Shown here: positions 45,201 to 50,613 of the stretch, piece after piece
How positions within the stretch are numbered: the stretch's first letter is position 1
Layout of the letters: the number at the start of each line of letters is the position of its first letter
Source of the DNA: Branchiostoma floridae
Taxonomy: Eukaryota > Chordata > Leptocardii > Amphioxiformes > Branchiostomatidae
NCBI RefSeq assembly: GCF_000003815.2
Contig: NW_023365703.1
Coordinates: forward strand, 64,027 to 123,887
DNA length: 59,861 nucleotides
Reading direction: 5' to 3'
Position numbers and translations under genes: made by a program
The notes under the pieces: generated by a model
Seen by the model: only the letters and a program-made list of their open reading frames with translations
Told to the model about the DNA's origin: nothing
The model's database searches: none

Positions 45201-47113
45201 TCAAAAATGATTTTATTGAGTTTTGTTTTTGGTCAGGTTTAGACCAAAACGGAATATTTTGGCCATCCATACCCCGGTATTACAACAGAATGAACTGATT
45301 TTTGGTATAGGAGTACCTTGGACTCATGCGCATACGGAATCATTATCTGTTTTTGCATAGAGTACAACAAAATGCTTAATTTTGCAATTTTTCTTGCAAT
45401 TTCTTGACCAAAAATGTACACTTTTGGCCCCTGTACCTTGGTTTTACAATCTAATGACCTGAGATTTGGTATAGGTGTGCCGAAAATTACTTGCATATGG
45501 ATTCATTAACCCTATCCAGACTGAGCTTTTTGGGCCTTCCCCTCATTCGACCCCCCCCTTCGTATTTTCAAAACGGCTTACTGTACGATCACCAAAATCG
45601 AGGGGGGGGGGGTGCTCATCGAGTTTTATAATTTCTAAAATTTTTATATCATTATGACGTAATATGACCTAATTATGACGCCATTTATTGATATTTTTTG
45701 GCTAAAACAGGGAATTTCTAAAATACCTAAATATCTCACTCAAAAAGTTACCAATAAAGGTTTCTTATTAATATTTAAGTGTTATAAGACTTCTGTTGTC
45801 AAAAGCCGACGCAACGACGTCAAAATGACGTCACAGAATGGCGTCATCCGTAGTTTAGCTATCCCCCATCTTGGATTATCAACCTTAAATTTTTCAAGAT
45901 ACGTTTTTTTCAACATATAACGATAAAACCCCATGGAAATGGATTAAAAACGTTCAAATAATGTTTTCTGTAAGAAAACACCACATAGTGATGAAATCTG
46001 AGTGAAAATAAGCTTGTTACACTTTAAATCATGATATTGTCGCCCATCTTGGATTTTGACCAATTACGTCATCTCATCAGCATAATTTATGAATATTTAA
46101 TTATGAATGTCTAACTTAGATGCGTTAGATATTAAATATATATGAAAATAAGTTTTGTTTAGCAAGAAAATCTTGAAATCCCATTGTTTAAACCAAAATT
46201 AGTGATTTTTAGCAAAATTTGAATTTCAGAAACCCGTTGCCATGGCAACATGAAAAATCATAAACTTACCAATTTTTTTTTAATTGTTGCCAACAATATT
46301 TTAAGGAAACTCACAAAGTTTGGTTGTTCTAGCACAAGCCGTTTGGGAGCTATAGGAGGCCAAAGTTGGCACAGGCACTTTTTCCACGATTTCACAACCG
46401 AATGACATGAAATTTGGTGAAGAGGTGCCTTGATCATTTGCCCATAAAGATGCAATAACACTTTGGCATACATTACAACATAATGCTTAATTGTGCGGTT
46501 TTTTTGGCAATTTTTTTCTCAAAAAAAGGACACTTTTGGCTCCTGTACCCTGGTTTTACAACCAAATGACCTTCTAGATATTCATTCAAATGACGCATGC
46601 ATAATTTTGTCATAAACCACTCCATGTTTTTTCATCTTTAGACTTTGGCGATTGTGTGAAGTCTATTTTGCGATTTTAAATGGGTTGTGCTGAAAAAAGT
46701 GCACGGAGGGGGTGCTTTTTAAATTCATTTTTGGACTTGATTATATAAGATTCTTTCAGTGGGGTTTATTTTGGACCGGCAAATTTTGCTGGAAGAGTGA
46801 GATTTGCACGAATTCGAAGGGGATATTATCTAAAATCGTTTTTTTTTATTTGGTAATTACTGGTATATCAAAAGTCCTGTTGTAGCAGAGTTTTTAACAG
46901 CTACACTTAACATAGAAGTATTAAGAATAATGCATTCTTGCACGGAGTGGGTATTATATGATGTTGATCAAAATGTAATGTTTTAACGTCACTTCTTTGT
47001 ATGTATTTGTCAACAAATAAATTTCCACAGCTATTACATTGGTAATAGTAAATTGAGTACATACCCACTGCCATGGCCAAGACGACGGCCAAGACTAGTG
47101 TCGGGGTCTTCAT
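1..47113 (-). CDS. Secreted MACPF (perforin-like) protein, 18 exons, C-terminus beyond window
   Basis: Spliced gene reconstructed from 18 exons whose GT/AG sites and phases all agree; 2759 coding nt, 919 full codons, open at position 1. Residues 1 to about 21 are a signal peptide, about 17-208 an acidic low-complexity linker, about 208-302 a helical segment, and about 303 to 768 the MACPF region. The MACPF signature (W-G-T-H-x6-G-G type) is seen at residues 596-608. The Gly/Ser-rich stretch in exon 13 and the amphipathic stretch in exon 15 fit the two helix clusters that unfold into membrane hairpins in this family. Known family role: oligomerise on membranes and form pores, in immune defence, egg defence or development. 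The target and role here cannot be read from sequence. No frameshift or in-frame stop was seen in any exon. Start chosen at 47113 because the ATG context (CAACAATG) is good and a signal peptide follows directly. Some small exon could still be missing, for example in the N gap at 42780-42879. Confidence 0.88.
700..910 (-). CDS. MACPF gene exon 17: post-MACPF region
   Basis: 211 nt, phase 2 in, phase 0 out, acceptor TTTCCCAG, donor GTAAGG. Basic start, then TVTVSEIRYCNFADRKAFED and a Lys/Arg/Glu helix. No named domain recognised. Confidence 0.82.
1140..1382 (-). CDS. MACPF gene exon 16: end of MACPF domain
   Basis: 243 nt, phase 2 in and out, acceptor ATCCAG, donor GTGAGT (chosen over a nearer GTAAAA because it keeps the open frame into exon 17). 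Contains VQGGDQQIASAI, WLDSIDEYPKPF and the closing VDFGCFG, all typical of the C-terminal part of this MACPF group. Confidence 0.9.
1773..2064 (-). CDS. MACPF gene exon 15: MACPF signature and second helix cluster
   Basis: 292 nt, phase 1 in, phase 2 out, acceptor AATTTCAG, donor GTAAGT. Begins with the signature: Trp596, Gly597, Thr598, His599, Tyr600 and the Gly607-Gly608 pair, the hinge glycines conserved in perforin, complement and related pore formers. The rest is polar and amphipathic with Ser/Thr/Gln and Trp-Trp, fitting the second hairpin cluster. Confidence 0.93.
2896..3008 (-). CDS. MACPF gene exon 14
   Basis: 113 nt, phase 2 in, phase 1 out, acceptor GATCCCTAG, donor GTGAGT. Encodes the segment before the signature (LNVGFLRDFISLPESY), normal spacing for MACPF proteins. 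Confidence 0.88.
3285..3990 (+). pseudogene. Decayed 3' end of a CR1/Jockey-like LINE
   Basis: Plus-strand pieces read like the C-terminal end of LINE reverse transcriptases: KLEAVQKRAARFATGDYR near 3475-3530, then after a frame change HHARFITIPCKTKAYRASYF and IEWKTLPSTLV (about 3638-3760). Several stops and shifts; no intact ORF. It lies in the intron between exons 14 and 13. Confidence 0.6.
4012..4359 (-). CDS. MACPF gene exon 13: MACPF core with first helix cluster
   Basis: 348 nt, phase 2 in and out, donor GTAATG. Starts with VPDSMTVQGIYDTNVESYTF, then an amphipathic Gly/Ser/Ala-rich region (about residues 470-530) matching the place of the first transmembrane-hairpin cluster. The acceptor is a NAGNAG pair (AAGCAG), so the exon may begin at 4359 or at 4362; the longer form adds one Arg. 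Confidence 0.9.
5078..5190 (-). CDS. MACPF gene exon 12
   Basis: 113 nt, phase 0 in, phase 2 out, acceptor TATGTGCAG, donor GTAGGA. Encodes YLGVGFDGRGVYSAESRKKS and QRSCDN, a pattern typical of the start of MACPF domains in invertebrate perforin-like proteins. Confidence 0.88.
5447..5597 (-). CDS. MACPF gene exon 11
   Basis: 151 nt, phase 2 in, phase 0 out, donor GTAAGG. Contains a Gly-rich stretch and three cysteines (NGCFGTGYKNGDPCF, then TGC), probably disulfide-bonded in a secreted protein. Confidence 0.85.
5837..5932. repeat. Short inverted-repeat (MITE-like) unit
   Basis: AGTTTCCACAGG at the left and its exact complement CCTGTGGAAACT at the right, 96 bp in all, with CGGGTG/CACCCG pairing further in. 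It is in the intron between exons 11 and 10. The rest of that intron (5933-6582) shows no gene. Confidence 0.4.
6583..6618 (-). CDS. MACPF gene exon 10: 36-nt microexon
   Basis: Acceptor CCTCTGCAG, donor GTAAAT, phase 2 on both sides, 11 full codons HDLDRFSATPN. Without it exons 9 and 11 would still join in frame, since both sides are phase 2, so it could be skipped. A nearer-upstream AG (TTTCCAG at about 6638) gives a stop in the required frame, so this acceptor is preferred. Confidence 0.65.
6811..8073 (-). mobile_element. Tc1/mariner-type DNA transposon, decayed
   Basis: Ends are TACACTCAGCACAAAAAGTT and, inverted, TACACTCGGCACAAAAAGTT, with TA at both edges as expected for the Tc1/mariner superfamily. 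The inverted repeats run for about 200-330 bp. Between them a minus-strand remnant reads VMVWGGITAIGKTRLVIIPG (about 7640-7570), a typical Tc1-like transposase segment, followed by frameshifts and stops. A piece of the left repeat (GGCCCGCTTACGTACAGG at about 7190) is duplicated internally. Not able to make transposase. Confidence 0.8.
8074..10639. other. Intron sequence without recognised gene
   Basis: No exon-like or domain-like ORF. A B-box-like GGTTCGAGTCC on the minus strand near 9714-9704 hints at a tRNA-derived SINE but lacks a clear A-box or cloverleaf. Confidence 0.5.
10640..10948. mobile_element. Harbinger-type MITE, copy 1
   Basis: 309 bp with inverted ends AGGTGGGGTCACAC and GTGTGACTCAACCT, flanked by a TAA direct repeat on both sides (10637-10639 and 10949-10951). 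A 3-bp TAA/TTA target duplication is the hallmark of PIF/Harbinger elements. No coding capacity. Confidence 0.72.
10958..11773. mobile_element. Harbinger-type MITE, copy 2
   Basis: 816 bp with inverted ends that match perfectly for 30 bp (AGGTGGGGTCACACCTGCGT inward) and a TTA duplication on both sides (10955-10957 and 11774-11776). Internal sequence is GC-richer than its surroundings and shows no transposase. It starts nine bases after copy 1. Confidence 0.8.
11777..13555. other. Intron sequence without recognised gene
   Basis: A minus-strand open stretch at 12743-12351 has no recognisable domain. The rest has no coding signal. Confidence 0.45.
13556..13682. repeat. Left inverted terminal repeat of the DIRS-like element
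   Basis: Complement of 23843-23942 with a few mismatches; the outermost about 34 bp (TTATACGTCGCTACC...) reappear inverted in the internal complementary region at 23692-23724. Confidence 0.75.
15483..16080 (-). pseudogene. C-terminal part of LINE ORF2 in a shifted frame
   Basis: Continues the reverse transcriptase after the frameshift: LYTMITRPSLEYADIVWAG, LESVQYQTTRIICGHFG, and the closing LWNSLPSSTRTASTISSFK, which is the standard C-terminal end of CR1/Jockey-like ORF2 proteins. Stop at 15483. So the full domain is present but broken by one indel. Confidence 0.8.
16039..18504 (-). CDS. LINE ORF2: endonuclease and reverse transcriptase (821 codons before frameshift)
   Basis: APE-type endonuclease in the first ~280 residues: NARSL (72-76), TETWL (98-102, catalytic Glu), GDFNAKN (203-209), and GDSDH (269-273, catalytic Asp-His). 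Reverse transcriptase follows: NNYRPISLL, DLRKAFDKVWH, GVPQGSVLGPTLF, and the catalytic FADD at 724-727, then HKHLGVTV. It cuts target DNA and copies the element RNA into the nick. The frame is lost at about 16080-16100, giving a false C-terminus. The ATG lies 8 bases after the stop of the preceding ORF. Confidence 0.85.
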   Translation of the reverse strand: MFDNPLTTIWLFLLVALSLRIGTDIVTTGSTYFNPPMDPTQQNIRHPDTASDMTELLLNPNSKNLLTMVHLNARSLLPKIEELRSLVSTMTFSVLCVTETWLSSEIVDRDIELEGYQVYRKDRNRHGGGVMMYVSDSLYTTRRGDLENDEIESIWCDVTKANTNLLINCSYRPPSADDTFFDLFETQIQKATDQAHAVKVILGDFNAKNSNWLNSNTTDNPGRQLDNIFMNHGLEQVLHEPTRGRNLLDLIVTSHPVMCHQTGTLAPLGDSDHLATATALNLKANHHSGKRLVWLYSKANIETLHQHIAAAPWDINHIFDSMDDIWDSWYNMFIAICKQHIPHKFVSTTRTAKPWIHSNKEIKTAIRRKHRLHSRAKRINTEVTWATYRRQRNLVTALTRRAESAYIEELVNDVETGNTRRFFTYAKSALGNTSTGIPALKVGSAILETPEEKANALNNFFINQTDLPARNDPAPTFHPTTVPGTVLDSVQLSVEEVRQQLSSLKVGKSCGPDEISPRLLRLVADPISAPLTCLYNKSLQLGQVPSEWKKANVTPIHKAGSRHLSNNYRPISLLSAVSKVMETLVNKRLIAHINPILTDHQSGFRPLDNTALQLCRLMEEWTDAMDRGQIVGCVFLDLRKAFDKVWHAGLLAKLKAYGINGPMLNWFTSYLSDRRQRVVIQGVGSEWKSPLAGVPQGSVLGPTLFILYINDLATSLTQCQTNLFADDTSLSSCHRSIDSVVASLNSELSSVSTWLSKWKLEANIDKCKVMFITSRALPRSIPLVMLGGTVLQVVTSHKHLGVTVTNTLFLVNTRRDHLNKG
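18513..19127 (-). CDS. Ser/Lys-rich ORF just upstream of LINE ORF2
   Basis: Open for about 204 codons with an acidic middle and a repeated SESDDSDTSARR/KKDAD motif (two copies about 50 residues apart) and a strongly basic end. Its stop is 8 bases from the ORF2 start, so it is probably the C-terminal part of ORF1 or a separate small ORF. No domain recognised. It is separated from the zinc-knuckle ORF by about 0.7 kb of non-coding sequence. Confidence 0.5.
   Translation of the reverse strand: MICTHCQFSFNLDETRARGCFSNYHDLEEYVSVTVGPSRGPRGSSGNPILCVRMETFGPNLTIVETDMEDAEDLVTTQTDGLLLKLDDSGDISAEYETDEESINKRPLPSSQSDSDDSDTSARRTGKATGKKIKKDADASPSESDDSDTSARRNGRAVEKKSKKDADEKGKTKTLPSPGKALVSYKTKVVPSSSLRKKGRKGPK
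19824..21002 (-). pseudogene. LINE ORF1: zinc-knuckle nucleic-acid binding protein with one premature stop
   Basis: One frame runs from 21002 to 19824, broken only by a TAG at 20600-20598. The N-terminal part resembles an RRM-like fold (SVKVTFLQVEDAQF...). After it come three CCHC knuckles of the form C-x2-C-x4-H-x4-C: CHRCGSDEHFVAAC, CTLCFEIGHLATDC and CNICGGEGHSARSC. These bind the element RNA. The C-terminal part is a 10-residue tandem repeat. Confidence 0.75.
19951..20130 (-). repeat. Six 30-bp tandem repeats within LINE ORF1
   Basis: Six units in exact 30-bp register, each coding NGVVSTAEPQ or NGVVSTPES-like decapeptides. Three units are practically identical, so the array probably varies in copy number between LINE copies. 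Confidence 0.85.
23692..23791. repeat. Internal complementary region of the DIRS-like element
   Basis: First third complements the left end of the element, the rest complements the right end (23938-24008). The two meet at about 23724. Confidence 0.75.
23843..24008. repeat. Right inverted terminal repeat of the DIRS-like element
   Basis: Matches the left repeat inverted, then continues with about 66 bp that pair with 23725-23791. Confidence 0.72.
24009..25913. other. Intron sequence without recognised gene
   Basis: No exon or domain recognised between the DIRS-like element and exon 9. Confidence 0.5.
25914..26014 (-). CDS. MACPF gene exon 9: N-terminal edge of the MACPF region
   Basis: 101 nt, phase 0 in, phase 2 out, acceptor TTTATCAG, donor GTTGGT (weak but usable). 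Encodes a Pro/Gly-rich segment (PRPGATMGNMYAPPGWEIR) and a basic YKYK run. The phase fits the 36-nt exon 10 on the far side of the 19.3-kb intron. Confidence 0.8.
26253..26536 (-). CDS. MACPF gene exon 8: helical pre-MACPF region
   Basis: 284 nt, phase 1 in, phase 0 out, acceptor ATAATCTAG, donor GTGAGT. About 94 residues: a Lys/Ser-rich start, a hydrophobic Ala-rich stretch (VPAFLAAAAKEIGGKVVSKL), then Glu/Asn/Gln-rich helix-like sequence (LQNYLGNQMDKFDDEYKNLL). It ends just before the MACPF region. The alanine-rich part could pack or insert in membrane, but this is speculative. Confidence 0.85.
27120..27200 (-). CDS. MACPF gene exon 7: linker module similar to exon 4
   Basis: 81 nt, phase 1 to 1, acceptor AACTTCAG, donor GTAACA. 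About 26 residues (GGKVLADMAQNNGLPGIG then DQHSSFE). Its end is similar to exon 4 at both protein and DNA level. Confidence 0.7.
27475..27582 (-). CDS. MACPF gene exon 6: acidic linker module
   Basis: 108 nt, phase 1 to 1, acceptor ACTTACAG, donor GTAAAG. About 35 residues, Thr/Lys-rich at first and then acidic (GQDDAGGDADVEKISDIEE). Low complexity, no known domain. Confidence 0.7.
28137..28235 (-). CDS. MACPF gene exon 5: acidic linker module
   Basis: 99 nt, phase 1 to 1, acceptor AATACCAG, donor GTAACA. Encodes about 32 residues rich in D, E, G and A (DAGGDGEYAEAEGADAKQ, then GMGEIEEYNSASD). Same size class, phase and composition as exons 4, 6 and 7. A foldback MITE sits 43 bases upstream of its acceptor. 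Confidence 0.7.
28279..28689. mobile_element. Foldback MITE with TTAA target duplication
   Basis: 411 bp that is almost entirely one imperfect palindrome (arms about 170 bp) flanked by TTAA at 28275-28278 and 28690-28693. Inner motif ATATCCAGTTGCTTGAGTAA reappears as solo pieces near 39715-39770 and 42310-42370. TTAA targets point to piggyBac or Kolobok types. Confidence 0.7.
28984..29015. repeat. Perfect 32-bp palindrome
   Basis: Left half TGTAACAAACGTTACC followed by its exact complement. The half-motif GTAACGTTTGTTAC occurs again at about 29163-29176, with a one-base variant near 29344. Confidence 0.8.
30277..30354 (-). CDS. MACPF gene exon 4: acidic linker module
   Basis: 78 nt, phase 1 to 1, acceptor CTGTTACAG, donor GTACAC. 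Encodes about 25 acidic residues ending GNQHSDFE. The ending closely matches that of exon 7 (GDQHSSFE), so the two look like copies of one ancestral exon. Confidence 0.7.
30757..31405. repeat. Diverged MITE copy with GGGGTCC...GGACCCC ends
   Basis: GGGGTCCAAACGGACCCC near the left end and GGGGTCCGTTTGGACCCC near the right. Interior sequence is similar, in inverted orientation, to the TTAA element at 38485-39405. Exact ends and target site not found. Confidence 0.5.
32543..33368. repeat. Left long terminal inverted repeat
   Basis: Pairs with 34360-35194. High identity suggests recent insertion or arm-to-arm conversion. Confidence 0.8.
33687..34073 (-). pseudogene. C-terminal half of a YqaJ-type (lambda-exonuclease-like) nuclease
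   Basis: One open frame begins after an acceptor-like TAGTCCAG and reads SHRYHHQVQGNVYCCNLNWA, DFVVYFGRDNLFCERIKVD and PKLDHFHKTAILPEL. This order (Y-x2-QVQG, then W-x-DFVVY, then the ERI...LPKL...F helix) is that of the C-terminal half of YqaJ-family PD-(D/E)XK nucleases. These are phage- and transposon-borne 5'-3' exonucleases. The metal-binding D...ExK residues should lie upstream and are not found, so this is one exon of a larger gene or a fragment. About 127 codons. Confidence 0.65.
34360..35194. repeat. Right long terminal inverted repeat
   Basis: Complement of the left arm, with a small extra palindromic insertion (ACTCGATCGAGT) near 35050. Confidence 0.8.
36230..36382 (-). CDS. MACPF gene exon 3: Lys/Glu/Thr-rich linker
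   Basis: 153 nt, phase 1 to 1, acceptor ACATATAG, donor GTAAGT. About 50 residues rich in E, K, T and S with no cysteine, containing KKAKEVEETTLDSKK and DLLKKLTLTISESEPE. Reads as an extended, charged linker. I recognise no domain. Confidence 0.78.
36556..36609 (-). CDS. MACPF gene exon 2: end of signal peptide, short helix
   Basis: 54 nt, phase 1 to phase 1, acceptor GTTACAG, donor GTGAGG. It supplies the small residues of the signal-peptide cleavage region (GDSAS) followed by a short amphipathic stretch METIMRQLRLLA. The phase fits exon 1 exactly across a 10.5-kb intron, which is strong support for the link. Confidence 0.75.
38485..39405. mobile_element. piggyBac-type MITE (TTAA target)
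   Basis: 921 bp, ends CCCTCAAACCACCGTA and TACGGTGGTTTGAGGG, flanked by TTAA (38481-38484 and 39406-39409). A one-mismatch RFX-like palindrome lies at 38872-38885. No coding capacity. Confidence 0.75.
39410..42779. other. Intron sequence without recognised gene
   Basis: Contains solo fragments of the 28.3-kb foldback family at about 39713-39800 and 42310-42370. No exon or domain recognised. Confidence 0.45.
42780..42879. other. Assembly gap (100 N)
   Basis: Exactly 100 unknown bases, the usual placeholder for a gap of unknown size. It lies in the intron between exons 1 and 2. Confidence 0.99.
42975..43300 (-). repeat. SINE- or LINE-3'-like interspersed repeat
   Basis: On the minus strand it runs from GACCGTCCCTCGGATAGGAC through AACGTTAAATGG-like and GGTCCCGTGTCTGGGGAG blocks to an AATAAC short-repeat tail at about 43010-42975. 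The tail and lack of ORF fit a non-LTR-mobilised repeat. Family assignment is from general resemblance only. Confidence 0.45.
43301..45509. other. Intron sequence without recognised gene
   Basis: A minus-strand open stretch 43757-43602 has splice-like edges but does not fit the gene's phase. The remainder is repeat-like and non-coding. Confidence 0.4.
45510..46383. mobile_element. piggyBac-type MITE, one end truncated
   Basis: Starts TTAA|CCCTATCCAGACTG and matches the element at 56507-57398 in inverted orientation, but the last ~30 bp and second TTAA are missing. Contains a perfect GTTGCCATGGCAAC at 46236-46249. Confidence 0.65.
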
Positions 47114-47128
47114 TGTTGGTCGTTGCAC
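47065..47128 (-). CDS. MACPF gene exon 1: start codon and signal peptide
   Basis: Acceptor TTTCCTAG|GTGCAACG at 47129, ATG at 47113-47111, donor GTATGT after 47065. It codes 16 residues (Lys-Thr-Pro-Thr then an Ala/Val/Leu-rich hydrophobic core) plus one base, ending in phase 1. With the first residues of exon 2 this makes a standard secretory signal peptide, probably cut near residues 18-21. So the protein enters the ER and is secreted or stored in vesicles. Confidence 0.8.
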
Positions 47129-47464
47129 CTAGGAAAACAAACTCATATATTTAAAGAAACGACATCTCATGTGCCAAAGAATCAAAAGTGAAAAGTATCT
47201 AATGTTTCGAGGAATCTGGACGTCGACGGGATAATTGCGATTTAAATGTAAACGATCCTTATTTCTTGTTCTAAACTTCAACTGAGAGACAATAGAACGC
47301 TATTTATTAAGAGCAAATGTCTGTAAGGATTAGTCTCGTGGCAGAGACCGATAAGCGTGCAATGCAGTCCATACAAAGTTTTTTTGCTGTTTCTATACCT
47401 CTGAGGTGTGCTCTATCAGAATCTGGAGTATGCCACTCTGTCACCCTTGGGCAATCCGCACAAT

Positions 47465-47990
47465 ATGCAAATTAAGGCGGCCATTAATGAAATTCATGTT
47501 TTCGTCAATATCTCAGTAAGCACACATGGTATCAAATTGATTTTGGTGCCTATCCCCATGTTTTGAGGGGTAAAGAATCAGATTAAGCCATTTTAGTGAT
47601 GATCACACCACTATTTTGGCTAAATATGCATAAAACATGCAAATTAAGGCAGTTATTACGGAAAATCTTGCTTTTGTCAATATCTCAGTAACCACAAATG
47701 GTATCAAATTGATTTTGGTGTCTATCCCCATGTTTTGAGGGGTAAAGAATCAGATTAAGCCATTTCAGTAATGATCACATCAATATTTTGTGCTGAATAG
47801 GCATATAACATGGAAATAAGGCGGTCATTACCGAAAATCTTGTTTTCATTAATATCTCAGTAACTACACATGGTATCAAAATAAATTTGGCGTCCATCCC
47901 CATGTTTTGAGGGGCAAGGAATCAAACAAAGCCATGTCAGTATTGATCACACAAACACTTTATTGAAAATGTTTAAAAAATAAGCTTCAG
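47465..47990. repeat. Left subterminal array, ~175-bp units
   Basis: Three units, each with CAATATCTCAGTAA, ATGGTATCAAA and CCCCATGTTTTGAGGGG, becoming more diverged toward the interior. Confidence 0.75.
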
Positions 47991-48339
47991 TGTCTATGCT
48001 TATATATGTTTACTGGTTTGACTCAGTCCTCCAACAAGTCACTTTCACAAACATTGTCACAGACATCAACCTGCAGGTGTGCCCATTCTGGCAGTCAGTG
48101 CTTCTCTGTGATGATATCCACAAACATGTACATGGCAAGTGAGCTGTATAGCATCCACGCATCGCTGTCAAGGTGTATCCGTAGGACAGCCACACTTCTG
48201 GGGTTCAGACTGAGGGAACGGACACTACTGGCCAAGGGGTAACTGAAAACATGGGGTATAAACACTTCTGGGGTGAAGGGCACTACTGGTGCCACATAGT
48301 TCTACGTCGGGCATGGTATCTGCTATAAAGGATGAATGG

Positions 48340-48895
48340 ACATTTCGGGAGGTACAGGCACTACCGGGGGTACGGATGCTACAGGGGGTATGGACACTAC
48401 ATGGGGAACGGACAAAACGTACGGACACTACTGAGGGTACTGACACTGTTACAGCCCAGGCACTACTTGGTAGAGTTGCACAGTGTACCACCAGTACACA
48501 AACAGGTTTTCTTCTTGGACCGGTCCAAAAAAGTCGGACCTGAAAAAAATCAATTTGGCCCGATGGCCCAACTCACTGTATGGACACCACTGGGGTCACA
48601 GACACTACAGGTGGTACGGACACTACTGGGGGTATTGGACACAAATGGGGGTACGAACAATACTGGGGGTACGGACACTTCTGGGGGTACTGACACTACT
48701 GGGGGTACGGACACTACTGGGGGGACGGACACTACTGGGGGGGGGGGGGATGGACACTACAGTGGGTATTGACATAACAGGAGGTATGGACACTACAGAG
48801 GTACAGACACTACAGTGAGTACGAACACTACTGGGGATACACTACAGGAGGTACGGACACTACTGGGGGGATGGACACTACAATTAGGGGGGGAC
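48340..48895 (+). repeat. 18-bp minisatellite
   Basis: Imperfect repeats of GGACACTACTGGGGGTAC, best preserved at 48610-48770. Open reading frames through it are a by-product of the repeat. Confidence 0.8.
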
Positions 48896-49784
48896 ATTAG
48901 TACAAACTTTTTGAAATACGCATCCTAAAATATGGAGATGATCTATATAAACACAGAAATCACAAAAATTAGGCAATTGTAAAACTCTAACCCCCTGTAC
49001 ATACCCCCTGAAGTTTGGATACCCCCCTCTCCATGTACTTGTGTGACGTTGCTAAGGTCTGCAAGCACTGACTGCATTACTTCAGTTCTTTTTGCACATT
49101 TTGTGTAATTAAATGATACATTACACTCCAAGATACCTTTCTATCAGGTTTTGGCTTAATATTCTTGGTTGCCATGGCAACAGGGCAGCAAGTATTGGGG
49201 CGAATTTCTATTATTTGGCCAAAAACAGGGAAATCACGGTAGGGAAGTAATTCGACAAGTGCTGAAAATAACAAAGAGTACCCAAATCAACTACAGAGTG
49301 TCTTTAGCTTCACAAGAATAGTGGTAAAACTTTCAGAAACTCAATGCCAAGGGATTGGGCAACTTCAAAAAGAAACATTGTTTCAAGGTTACAAAAACAC
49401 AGTTTTTTGCCATGGCAAGCTTAAAACCAGTGTTTTTGTATATGTGTCGAGAAGTATGGACAGAAAAGCAACAGTTGACTGTTCTCTCTACTACTAAACT
49501 CTCTCGTATATGTGCATAATATATCCAAGGCTCGAAATACTTTTTCTGCATACCTGCACTGTTGCAGGTAACATTGAAAATAGCCTGCACCAGACAAATT
49601 TTATCTGTACCACTCTGAAGTTTGGAAGTATAGTTCATACTAAAATTGTTCAGGAACCATTGCTATTTTTTCTTTTCTACAGAATATTACTTAATATAGG
49701 TGATAATGGTAACATTCAATGCAGCTAATAACAATCCACGTACACCTACATCATATAACGTTTATGTATAAAAACCTAGTATTT

Positions 49785-50395
49785 GGGACCAGTGCAGGTT
49801 AGGTGCAGGTAGACATCAAAAATACCTGCACAGCTCCGATTTTACCTGCACTAAGCTGCACAGCTCCAATTTTACCTGCACTAACCTGCACAGCTCCAAT
49901 TTTACCTGCACTAACCTGTATATACCTATTACATGGACCAGTGCAGGTTAGGTGTAGTTAGACACCAGAAATACCTACACAACTCCAATTTTACCTGCAC
50001 TAACCTGTATATACCTATTACATGGACCAGTGCAGGTTAGGTGTAGTTAGACACCAGAAATACCTACACAACTCCAATTTTACTTGCACTAACCTGTATA
50101 TACCCATTACATGGACCAGTGCAGGTTAGGTGCAGGTAGACACCAGAAATACCTACACAACTCCAATTTTACCTGCACTAACCTGTATATACCCATTACA
50201 TGAACCAGTGCAGGTTAGGTGAAGGTAGACACCAGAAATATCTACACAGCTCCAATTTTACCTGCACTAACCTGTACCCAGTACATGGACCAGTGCAGGT
50301 TAGGTGCAGGTAGACACCAGAAATACCTGCACAGCTCCAATTTTACCTGCACTACCCTGCATAAACAGGTAGTATTTCGAGCCCTGATGTCTGTC
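49785..50395 (+). repeat. ~90-bp tandem repeat
   Basis: About six units starting at ACCAGTGCAGGTTAGG (near 49790, 49939, 50030, 50119, 50209, 50292), each with CTCCAATTTTACCTGCACTA. Very GTGCAGGT/ACCTGCAC rich, so a potential source of many cryptic GT donor sites. Confidence 0.8.
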
Positions 50396-50613
50396 ATTGT
50401 AAGCAAGATGCCTGCGATACTGAATTTCAACAATGTTTTATTGGTGCATCTATTTACAACAGAATCAAAAGAACCATAGTCAAATTTATACTCATTGATG
50501 GTGTCAATGGCGTGTAACATTGTTCAAGCACAATTTTAGGTTGACCGCAGATGGAGTTTTCGTGGTTATCGGTAGTGACAGGGCTGTGTTCTTGAGTTGG
50601 GCCAGCTTTACAC

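Noticed and set aside
48340-48770. Long plus-strand ORF of 146 codons with Gly/Thr repeats
   Set aside because: It is simply an open frame through the 18-bp minisatellite; likewise the 221-codon frame at 51799-52464.
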